Source: Pachyseris speciosa (taxonomy: Eukaryota > Cnidaria > Anthozoa > Scleractinia > Pachyseridae). From it: 64,000 nucleotides of DNA. The first letter of the stretch is position 1. Each line of letters starts with the position of its first letter. The position numbers and the translations under genes were made by a program. A model generated the notes under the pieces. The model did no database searches. It was not told the origin of the DNA and worked only from the letters and a program-made list of their open reading frames with translations. The stretch lies in NCBI GenBank assembly GCA_016490735.1, contig JAEMWC010000993.1, positions 212,501-276,500 of the forward strand, read 5' to 3'. Positions 56,800 through 63,843 of this stretch are shown one piece after another.

Positions 56800-57583
56800 A
56801 TGACAGAATTTTCATTACGATTCAACAGTAAAAACAGAGACAAAATTGGTGTCAGCAAGAGTCATGATTTTGAAAAAAGATTCAATACACCTCTTAAATT
56901 AACGAATGATTTGGAATATAAATGCTGTGAATGTCATCAATATGACATACAGTTGGTACAATATCAGAGATATTTATGGGAATAATCAAATTAAATACAG
57001 TGTTGATGGAGGTGCAAACTGGTTCACAGTGACATTCGTCAATGGTATGTATTCATATGACGATATCGATGATTACATTCATAAATTCATGGAAAAAAAA
57101 AACCAAAGACTTAATCCATCTGAAACAGATGAAAAAAAATACAAGTATGGTATTAATATAACTTTCGTTTTGTCAACATATCGCATTTTGATTGAACTCA
57201 ATGAAAATTATCGTGTGGATCTCAGAAATAATGATTTCAGAAAACTTATCGGTTTCGATTCAAAATTGATTGAAGCTGATGAATATGGAACAGATTTACC
57301 TGATATCACAAGAAGTGTAGATGAAATTTATATCAATTGTGATTTGGTGACAGATAGCATTGTTGATGGAAATAGCACAAATACAATCGCAGTTATTCCA
57401 GTCACAAATCTAGTCAGAAGTTTACCTTTCACTTACAAACCTCGTTTTCTTTCATGGAATCCTGTCTCAACACATAATATCAGCTCAATACGCTTTTATG
57501 TCACAGACTCTTCTGGAGCTCCAGTCGATTTGAATGGGATAGATTGGTATATTGAGTTGTTCTTGAGAAGTGTGGAATTATAA
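56800..57583 (+). CDS. Penton (minor capsid, single jelly-roll), one frame change
   Basis: Two colinear frames: 56800-56985 (FSLRFNSKNRDK start) and one joined near 56930-56950 and ending at 57583. The second contains MTYSWYNI, IKYSVDGGANWFTV, GINITFVLS and the C-terminal WYIELFLRS. These are features I associate with Polinton/adintovirus penton proteins that form the five-fold vertices. The change is +1 (one extra base, or two lost). No homopolymer explains it, so a real mutation is as likely as an error. The length after allowing for the break, about 260 residues, is normal. Confidence 0.78.
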
Positions 57584-57596
57584 AACCTAATAGTAT

Positions 57597-57839
57597 ATGA
57601 AACGGTTTGAGTTTAAAAAATATGAACAACATGGTGAAGGTATTGTGACTGATATGATCAAAACAGCTGGAAAAAAAGCAGCAACAACAATTGGTGAACA
57701 TGCTGGCAAAAAAGCTGGCGACAAAATCATAGAACTTTTGAAAAAGAGAAAGAGTGGAAACAAGAGTGGAACTGAGAGTGTGAGCCAGACTGGTGGTTTA
57801 ATCAAAAGAAAGAGAGGTCGACCACGTAAAATAAAATAA
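57597..57839 (+). CDS. Small basic core-like protein with AT-hook
   Basis: 80 residues, very rich in Lys/Gly/Ala. The C-terminus has KRKRGRPRK, a canonical AT-hook (GRP core) for minor-groove binding of AT-rich DNA. The middle (TAGKKAATTIGEHAGKKAG) is a basic amphipathic helix. The size and charge fit a DNA-condensing virion core protein like those of adenoviruses; this is inferred. CCTAA lies 11 nt before the TATATG start. It sits between penton and MCP genes. Confidence 0.7.
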   Translation: MKRFEFKKYEQHGEGIVTDMIKTAGKKAATTIGEHAGKKAGDKIIELLKKRKSGNKSGTESVSQTGGLIKRKRGRPRKIK

Positions 57840-57845
57840 CTTTTA

Positions 57846-57861
57846 TCTAACACAATAATAT
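57846..57861 (+). promoter_or_regulatory. TCTAA box of the major capsid gene
   Basis: TCTAACACAATAATAT precedes ATG 57862 with exact 16-nt spacing. It is the clearest copy, and it stands in noncoding sequence after the upstream stop. Confidence 0.7.
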
Positions 57862-59149
57862 ATGTCAAACTATCGTGACTCAAAATATATCGAAAGATAT
57901 GAAGATGTAGTGTTCGAACTAGAGACAGCACTTAATACTGTAGTAGCAAACAATGCTCATCAGAAGAAAACAGGTTACCGTTTCATTGTTGATAACAGTG
58001 GAGAGACTACACCATTTGACTGGTATAATGCCCGTTTTAATGTCGATTTCATTGTAAAGAAGCTTGCAGATGGAGCTGACATTGCTGAAGGAGATCGAAA
58101 TGGTATTGTTAATTCAGTTCACGCTCTTATAAACACTCTTTATGTAAAAATGAATGGTCTTGATGTTTATGAGTGCAGAGATGCCAACCAAGCCACAAAT
58201 ATTAAGTCATTGCTTGAGTATTCACAGGGTTATGCTGTAAGTCAGGGAACCAATGAGTTCTTCTATCTTGACGACAAAAGACAAGCTGATGATAGAGTGG
58301 CCCAGGTGGCTACTTATAACAAAGGTTTCGCAGCTCGTAAAGCACTGTTGAATGGTGCAGCCGGTAAAGTAAATGCAGAGCTTGCATTGAACAGATACGG
58401 TTTTTTCAAGAGCTTTTGGGATGAACTTATGCCTAACTCAAAAGTAGAGATTAAATTGACACTTGAGAGTGATGACAATTTGATTTGGCAAGCTGCCGAT
58501 GATTGCCGTGTGGTACTAACTAAATTCCAGCTAATAGTTCCTCGCATTGTTTTCAATTCTGCGGGAAAGTCCTTATACATGAGCAAGTATCTTGACAACA
58601 GAAAGTGGACTTACATGAGAGAATTGATTGAGAAGGCATTCAACAAGACAACAGACTGCCAATTTCCGTATTTCCACAGCAATAAACAAACCCAGGCATG
58701 TCTTTGTATTCATCATCAATGATGTCAATGATGCATCTCAGACAGCCAATAAATTTCTCTATAACACATTCTCAGTTGCAAATAACCGAACTTTGACTGA
58801 TTGTTATCTTGAGGTTGGCAACGGAAATGATTATCCAGAGCTTCGTTATAAACCATCAACAGAACCAACAAGAGTATTTAGAGATGTTTTGAAATATGTT
58901 CATGCGGTTAATGATTTCAGTGAAAGTACCCTTCTCAACAGGGGCAATTTCGGTACAATATTCCCTTTTGTTTATTTCGATCTGACAAAACAGAAACAGG
59001 ATATTAAAGATGGAATGACAAAACTGACTTTCAAATACACTTTGAGTGCTACAACAAATGCTGATTACAGTGTGTATGCACTGGTCCTCTATGAGCAGGA
59101 TATTGAGATGAGAAAGACTGATGGAAAATTAATTCTTAGATCAATGTAA
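57862..59149 (+). CDS. Major capsid protein (double jelly-roll), one frame change
   Basis: Frames 57862-58722 and 58628-59149 overlap and are colinear; the switch (+1) is near 58655-58670. Together they give about 428 residues. The first part contains TTPFDWYNARFNVDF and ALINTLYVKMNG, the second VFVFIINDVNDA, GNGNDYPEL and NFGTIFPFVYFDLT. I associate these with Polinton/adintovirus hexon-like proteins that form the icosahedral shell. Neighbours (penton, ATPase, protease) support the call. The single frame change would truncate the protein before its second jelly-roll is complete, so the copy as printed is not functional unless the change is a sequencing error. Confidence 0.85.
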
Positions 59150-59268
59150 ATTAAATAAATTAAATAAATTAATTAAATAAATTAAATTAAATAAATAAAT
59201 TAAATAAATTGAATAATTAAATAAATGATTGTTTGTATTAAATACAATTTAGTATAAACATATATTAT
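59150..59268. repeat. AAATT/AAAT low-complexity spacer
   Basis: Irregular TAAATAAAT and AATTAAAT units between the MCP stop and the core-protease start. The end TATATTATATG gives the next gene its AT-rich start, but no clear TCTAA box is present. Confidence 0.85.
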
Positions 59269-60567
59269 ATGACTACTTATCATCCTCATGGAGTAAGACT
59301 TTCAAACAGTCAGAAGCAAAGGCTTGCAAAAGCTATACAAACAAATTCACCGGTAACATTGAGACTCGCACATGGAGATCTCACTGGAGGTGATCAAATG
59401 ATGTTGACAAAAACACAGATAAAAAAATTAGCCAAATCACAGAGAAATGGAACAGGTGCTGATGTAAAGATATCCAAAGCACAGATCAGAAAATCAGTCC
59501 AAGAAGGAGGTTCTCTTTGGTCCAGTCTTTTTTCACTTGGAACAAGACTATTGCCTTATGCAGGTAAAGCAGTAGCTAAAGCGGCTCCAGCATTGGCTAC
59601 AGGTGCTCTTTCTTCATTAGCAAGTCTCGGCATTGATAAACTATTTGGAAAGAAACAAAAAGGAGGATTTCTTATTCCTAATGCCAATTTATCCCAATTA
59701 TTTAATGTAGGAAATTTATTGAATACGAGACAGATGGCTGATGTTATCCAAAAAATGCAGTATGGTGGAGACGTTGTTATAAAACCAACAAAAGCGCAGA
59801 CTGGAAAGGGTATTGGAACAATACTCGCCAGCATTGGAATTCCTTTGGCTATAGAAGCAATCAGAAAATTAACTGGAAAAGGTTTGCATGTTGAAAGCAG
59901 CCGTCCAAGACGGTCAATACCTGTTCATGTTCCAGATAACATTGTACCCAGAAAGAAAGGTGGGAAACATGCTATGATTCCATGGCAATCTCCTCCTGTT
60001 TTTGGTACATGGAATAACCCAATCGGTTATGGAATGAAAAAAAAAAAAAGGAAAAGGACTTCTACTGGGCAAAAACAGTCCATTCAATTCAATCCCCATA
60101 CTAGGAACCATTTTGTAAACAAACCCTTATCCAACTTTGATTTAATCAATTGGGTTAAACAACTTGGAATAAAACATTTTAGAGGAGTATTTTCAAGAGA
60201 CAATCTTCCTAGACAAATAAAAAAGAATGAATGTGGGATAGTCAATCTCGACAGTAAGATTGGACCTGGTACTCACTGGGTATGTTATCGAATTGGTGAT
60301 AGATACTGTGAATACTTTGACTCATTTGGTTTGATGATGCCAACAGAAGTACAGAAATACATGGCTACAAGTGGAAAACAACTTGAATACTCTGGAGATG
60401 AGATACAAGAAAGAGATTCAGTCTTGTGTGGATATTGGTGTTTATACTATTTATTGGAAAGACAGAAAGGGACCCCCATATTGAAAGTCATTCATAATGC
60501 AAAATTCAATCCCACAGACACAAGAGTCAATCATAGATTCATAATCAATTATTTCAAAAATATGTAA
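59269..60567 (+). CDS. Core protein fused to adenovirus-type cysteine protease
   Basis: 432 residues. The N-terminal part has two copies of a ~28-residue unit (LSNSQKQRLAKA..., LTKTQIKKLAKS...), then Gly/Ala-rich membrane-like segments (about 100-125 and 185-200), and basic patches (KKKKRKR), resembling pX/core proteins of adintoviruses. The C-terminal ~155 residues form an adenain/Ulp1-type protease. Catalytic His is in GTHWVCY, the acidic residue in YFDSFG, and Cys in SVLCGYWC. Such proteases cleave virion precursors during maturation. The fusion of core and protease on one frame could tie protease packaging to DNA binding. The frame is intact. Confidence 0.82.
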   Translation: MTTYHPHGVRLSNSQKQRLAKAIQTNSPVTLRLAHGDLTGGDQMMLTKTQIKKLAKSQRNGTGADVKISKAQIRKSVQEGGSLWSSLFSLGTRLLPYAGKAVAKAAPALATGALSSLASLGIDKLFGKKQKGGFLIPNANLSQLFNVGNLLNTRQMADVIQKMQYGGDVVIKPTKAQTGKGIGTILASIGIPLAIEAIRKLTGKGLHVESSRPRRSIPVHVPDNIVPRKKGGKHAMIPWQSPPVFGTWNNPIGYGMKKKKRKRTSTGQKQSIQFNPHTRNHFVNKPLSNFDLINWVKQLGIKHFRGVFSRDNLPRQIKKNECGIVNLDSKIGPGTHWVCYRIGDRYCEYFDSFGLMMPTEVQKYMATSGKQLEYSGDEIQERDSVLCGYWCLYYLLERQKGTPILKVIHNAKFNPTDTRVNHRFIINYFKNM

Positions 60568-60576
60568 TGTATATGT

Positions 60577-60855
60577 ATGTCTGTTAAGTTAAACAAAAAC
60601 AGTGGGATAATAAAAGTCGGCAAATATTACGCGTGCTATAATGAGAAAGAATACTTTGATCCATCAGGACAGGAAATACCTGCTCAAATGGAGAAAAAGA
60701 ATTGTTTCAATGAATCAATGCGTATTAGAGATCCGTTATTGAGTAAACAATGGTGTTTGTACTACCTTTTAGAACGTCAGAAAGGTACTATGATATTAAC
60801 AATATTATTTGATGATGAAAGATTTAATAAATTTCTATCTAACATAAAAGTATGA
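60577..60855 (+). pseudogene. Decayed partial copy of the protease domain
   Basis: 92 residues that align to the protease just upstream: WCLYYLLERQKGT is shared exactly. The catalytic His position is Tyr (GKYYACY against GTHWVCY), and the catalytic Cys position is Ser (LLSKQWC against VLCGYWC). A long middle part is deleted. It begins at ATG 60577, ten bases after the upstream gene, and its stop overlaps the next ATG (ATGA). It may be inactive debris of a tandem duplication or a non-catalytic binding protein. Confidence 0.7.
60838..60851 (+). promoter_or_regulatory. TCTAAC box inside the end of the protease copy
   Basis: TCTAAC at 60838-60843, 14 nt before ATG 60852 of a 51-codon frame. Confidence 0.5.
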
Positions 60856-61007
60856 TAGAATTCGAAATAATTGATGATGTTAATATATTTGTTATAATAG
60901 TTGTCAACAGATTGATTGGTTTGCGAGTTGTAATCAAATGCACTTTGGATAATATAACAGTATTCTATGACAAACTTAGTGGAAATGTATGTCGATTTAA
61001 CTACTAG
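60852..61007 (+). CDS. Possible 51-residue hydrophobic protein
   Basis: Starts in an ATGA overlap with the upstream gene and carries a TCTAAC box. The first half is hydrophobic (NIFVIIVVNRLIGLRVVI), consistent with one membrane segment. Not recognised. The box and the overlap favour it over chance, but length alone does not. Confidence 0.4.
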   Translation: MIEFEIIDDVNIFVIIVVNRLIGLRVVIKCTLDNITVFYDKLSGNVCRFNY

Positions 61008-61113
61008 ACAAAGAAAGAAGATCAAGAAAGCTAATGAAATTGATAAAATAATTAATATCAGATTGAAAAAAGAGCAGGTGATAAATTGTGGAAAGCTATT
61101 TTATCCAACTTAA
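60985..61113 (+). CDS. Possible 42-residue core-repeat protein
   Basis: MYVDLTTRQRKKIKKA... and NIRLKKEQV match the ~28-residue unit seen twice at the N-terminus of the core-protease fusion (LTxxQxxKxxKA...IxLxxxQ). It could be a stand-alone copy of that module. It overlaps the previous frame by 23 bases and ends just before the zinc-ribbon gene. Confidence 0.45.
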   Translation: MYVDLTTRQRKKIKKANEIDKIINIRLKKEQVINCGKLFYPT

Positions 61114-61118
61114 TATAT
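61104..61118 (+). promoter_or_regulatory. Variant box TCCAAC of the zinc-ribbon gene
   Basis: TCCAACTTAATATAT immediately before ATG 61119, 15-nt spacing. Confidence 0.45.
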
Positions 61119-61274
61119 ATGAGATCATATTGTGTGAAACAGAAGAAAGTCACTGAATGTGTACCAGGAAGTGAAAGATATCAGAAGACTAAAAATGGTC
61201 GAACTGTGATGAAATGTACTTGTGCTGAATGTGGAATCACAAAAACTAAATTTGTCAGAAATCGGGGAAACTGA
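61119..61274 (+). CDS. Small zinc-ribbon protein (DUF5679-like)
   Basis: 51 residues starting MRSYCVKQKKV. CTCAEC supplies the second metal knuckle, and KTKNGRTVMK the linker, as in small YCVKC zinc ribbons found beside or fused to the phospholipase domain of related elements. One knuckle cysteine is replaced (YCVKQ instead of YCVKC), so metal binding may be impaired. I chose ATG 61119 over the upstream ATG at 61086 because of the TATATATG context and the match at MRSYC. Function unknown; nucleic-acid binding is likely for the fold. Confidence 0.6.
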   Translation: MRSYCVKQKKVTECVPGSERYQKTKNGRTVMKCTCAECGITKTKFVRNRGN

Positions 61275-61309
61275 ATAGCCCGTCTGAAGGGCGGGCATAC
61301 TAGATTCAG
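61271..61309 (+). promoter_or_regulatory. GC-rich two-tier hairpin between zinc-ribbon and phospholipase genes
   Basis: CTGAAT (61271-61276) pairs with ATTCAG (61304-61309), enclosing GCCCG (61278-61282) paired with CGGGC (61292-61296). It begins in the zinc-ribbon stop codon and ends nine bases before the phospholipase ATG. Unusual GC in an AT-rich element. Confidence 0.5.
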
Positions 61310-61317
61310 CCGCAGAT

Positions 61318-62055
61318 ATGGCACTGACAGGATTCTTGGAACATGGAGTCCCTTATTTAGCAAAGAAAGGTGTAGAAATGGGAAGATATTATGCTTCTGA
61401 AGCAATGAGAAATCCAAAGCTGCAAAAGAAATTAATTGACAAAGGACTTTCCCTCGCAAAGCCTGCAATCACAAAGGTTGGTAAAGAAGGCTTAATGCAA
61501 TTGAGCACTGCTATTAGACCCAAACGCTCTGACAAGAAAAAAATGTATAAAACGGATATTGCTGGAGTTGATTATACACGTGGTGGCTCATTGCTTGGAG
61601 ATATCATGTATGCAAAACCAGAAGATATACAAAAATGGGTAGCTAAAATCAATAAAATGGGAGGCGCGATTGATATCCATAAGGTAATTGGCAAGCTTCC
61701 TAAACCAAAAGCAGGTTGGACACCAAGTAAGTATAAGTATATGGGCCCTTATAATCCATTGCATGAGCAGTTGGAATATGATCCAAATACTGGAGAGGTC
61801 TTGAAATGGAATGTACAACCTTACAATAAGGTGGATGAAATAGCAGCTTATCATGATATTTGTTATGATATGGGAAAAAATAAAGGTGAATGTGATAGAA
61901 CAATGGTCGAGTCACTAGATCAAATACCATATGGTGAGATGCCAAAATGGGGTCAAACAGCTAGATTCTTAATTGACAAAAAACAGAAACTTGGTCTTGG
62001 TGTTTCAAAAAACGGAAAAAGCCGTCGAGTGAAGAAAACTGGCAAGAAAAACTAG
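61318..62055 (+). CDS. Parvovirus-type phospholipase A2 protein
   Basis: 245 residues. The N-terminal half is basic and helical. The PLA2 core starts near residue 135 with a calcium-loop-like YMGPYNPL, followed by the catalytic segment NKVDEIAAYHDICYDMG, where HD is the active dyad. The C-terminus is basic. Such domains act on endosomal membranes in parvovirus entry; here capsid-delivered membrane breach is inferred. In the loop the usual second Gly is Tyr, which could weaken calcium binding. The gene has no TCTAA box and follows a GC hairpin. Its 3' end overlaps the integrase frame and carries a frameshift signal. Confidence 0.75.
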   Translation: MALTGFLEHGVPYLAKKGVEMGRYYASEAMRNPKLQKKLIDKGLSLAKPAITKVGKEGLMQLSTAIRPKRSDKKKMYKTDIAGVDYTRGGSLLGDIMYAKPEDIQKWVAKINKMGGAIDIHKVIGKLPKPKAGWTPSKYKYMGPYNPLHEQLEYDPNTGEVLKWNVQPYNKVDEIAAYHDICYDMGKNKGECDRTMVESLDQIPYGEMPKWGQTARFLIDKKQKLGLGVSKNGKSRRVKKTGKKN

Positions 62056-62100
62056 CTGATGAATTACATGCACCCATAAAACGAAATTTCACTCGGCGGC
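62007..62100 (+). promoter_or_regulatory. Candidate -1 programmed ribosomal frameshift signal
   Basis: Slippery heptamer A AAA AAC at 62007-62013, in the phospholipase reading phase (tcA AAA AAC). Seven-base spacer 62014-62020. Stem strand GCCGTCGAGTG (62021-62031) pairs with CACTCGGCGGC (62090-62100): 11 pairs including one G-U, with a 58-base loop. The phospholipase stop (62053-62055) lies in the loop. A -1 slip enters the integrase frame. Confidence 0.7.
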
Positions 62101-62975
62101 GTGTGATTGTAAATAAAATTGATGAAATATGGGCAAGTGATCTAGTTGAAATGCAACAGTTTAGTAAATGGAATAAAGGTTATCGATATCTTCTTATGGT
62201 TATTGATGTCTTCAGCAAATATGGTTGGATTGTCCCATTGAAGGATAAGAAAGGTGAATCTGTCACTGAAGCATTCAAATCAATATTCAAGGAAGGCAGA
62301 AAACCGCAGTATTTATGGGTCGACAAGGGAAAAGAGTTTTACAACAAACACTTGAAGGACTTGCTAGAGAAACATAGTGTACAGATGTACTCAACTGAGA
62401 ATGAGGAGAAGTCATCAGTAGTTGAAAGATGGAATCGAACAATTAAATCCAAAATGTGGAAGCAGTTCACTGTTCAAGGCAATACACAGTATTTAGACAT
62501 GTTACCAAAATTAGTGAAACAGTATAATAATACCAAACATTCAAGCACAAAGATGACACCCGTTGAAGCATCTGATAAGAGGAATGAAGGAACTGTTTAC
62601 TTCAATTTGTATGGTGATATGGAGCCATTAAAACAAAAACTAAAATTTAAAATAGGTGATAAGGTCCGAATATCCAAGTATAAACGGATTGTGTTCGACA
62701 AGGGCTATACACCAAATTGGACAGAAGAAGTGTTTATAGTTGATAAGATCCAGTACACTAATCCAATCACTTACAAACTAAAAGATCACAACGATGAAGA
62801 AATTGAAGGGAGTTTTTATGAACCTGAGTTATTAAAGGCTAAACAGGATGTATTCCGTATTGATAAAGTCATTCGCAGAGATTACAAGAAGAAACAAGCT
62901 TTGGTGAAGTGGAAGGGATATAGTGATGACTTTAACAGTTGGATACCGTTCAAGGATTTAAAGAAAATTATCTAA
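62013..62975 (+). CDS. Retrovirus-like integrase with chromodomain
   Basis: The frame is open from 61977 to 62975. Catalytic residues: Asp in IWASDLVE (62139), Asp in LWVDKGKEF, and Glu in SVVERWNRT, the last two 33 residues apart. The C-terminus is a chromodomain (VKWKGYSDDFNSWIP). Conserved integrase sequence already begins well before GTG 62103 (ADELHAPIKRNF), and the first in-frame ATG (62151) is after the first catalytic Asp, so ordinary ATG initiation would give a dead protein. A -1 frameshift at 62013 from the phospholipase gene solves this and would yield a fusion of about 550 residues. The enzyme inserts the element into host DNA, and chromodomains steer it to marked chromatin. Confidence 0.85.
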   Translation, partial: RKKPSSEENWQEKLADELHAPIKRNFTRRRVIVNKIDEIWASDLVEMQQFSKWNKGYRYLLMVIDVFSKYGWIVPLKDKKGESVTEAFKSIFKEGRKPQYLWVDKGKEFYNKHLKDLLEKHSVQMYSTENEEKSSVVERWNRTIKSKMWKQFTVQGNTQYLDMLPKLVKQYNNTKHSSTKMTPVEASDKRNEGTVYFNLYGDMEPLKQKLKFKIGDKVRISKYKRIVFDKGYTPNWTEEVFIVDKIQYTNPITYKLKDHNDEEIEGSFYEPELLKAKQDVFRIDKVIRRDYKKKQALVKWKGYSDDFNSWIPFKDLKKII

Positions 62976-62986
62976 CATATATGTAG
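62971..62986 (+). promoter_or_regulatory. TCTAA box of the BRO-N/nuclease gene
   Basis: TCTAA at 62971-62975 includes the integrase stop codon, and ATG 62987 is 16 nt away. An earlier ATG at 62981 meets a stop at once. Confidence 0.6.
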
Positions 62987-63768
62987 ATGCAAAAATATTC
63001 CTACGATAATAAAGAATTAGACGTTTCAATAGATTGTTATCTCGATGATAAAAACGAAATATGGTTCAGAGGAAGAGATATAGCCATTATTCTCAACTAT
63101 AAAAATCCGCAAAGAGCAATCAGAGATCATGTTGATTCTGAAGATAAAATCTTATTGGACTTCAAACTGTCCATAAATTCCAAAACAAAGTCAATTTTCG
63201 CTGATGCAATCGAAAAAACTTTCAAATGTTTTTTTATAAATGAAACAGGATTTCATTCACTTTATTCTCATCCAAAAAACAAGAAGCCAAAGAAATTAAA
63301 CATTGGGTTACTAAAAAGGTCTTACCATTAGTCAGAAAACGAATATATCAAAAACAGTTCAATGACAGAAACAATAACATGCTATTGATTGAAAATGAAA
63401 ATGATTTACACTGCAAGATTGTTTCATTCATCAGAAAGAAATATGAAGACGCATTAATGATAGCCGGCTTAGGTGAGAATCAAATAAGCTCAAACATGAG
63501 AATCAAAAGTTACAACAAAGGATATATGTCCGGACAATGTGATTTAATGTTAATGAATCCAACAAAAGAATACAATGCTCTATGTCTTGAATTCAAAAGT
63601 CCAACTGGTGTGTACCAAGTGACTGATAAACAAAAAAGTATGAAGCAAATGTATGAGAAAAACAAGTGCAAATACATTATGAGCAATTGTTTTGAAGATT
63701 TAATTTTTGAAATAACCAAACACATGGAAGAAAGCAAATTGTATTTATCATGTATAAGAAAAGACTAA
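62987..63768 (+). CDS. BRO-N domain joined to VRR-NUC-type nuclease, one frame change
   Basis: Frame one (62987-63331) carries the BRO-N fold (IWFRGRDIAIILNYKN, RAIRDHV, INETGFHSLYS). The -1 frame continues the BRO-N end (HWVTKKVLP near 63303-63330) and runs to 63768. It has a PD-(D/E)xK nuclease: CDLMLMN, LCLEFKS, and a following Gln in VTDKQKS, as in VRR-NUC proteins. The switch falls at a six-A run, A AAA AAC (63274-63280), the same heptamer and phase as the phospholipase-integrase signal. No strong downstream stem is visible, and the break lies inside a domain, so a one-A deletion is as likely as programmed shifting. Role: probably DNA repair, resolution or host-DNA cleavage; inferred. 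Confidence 0.7.
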
Positions 63769-63843
63769 CTTTTATCTAACCTATATATGTTAGAGAGGTC
63801 AGTATTATACTGTATTTTGCTATTTTGGTAGCCAAGAATATTT

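Noticed and set aside
62987..63331. Treating BRO-N and the nuclease as two separate complete genes
   Set aside because: The nuclease frame upstream of its first ATG continues the conserved BRO-N end, so the two were one gene before the frame change.
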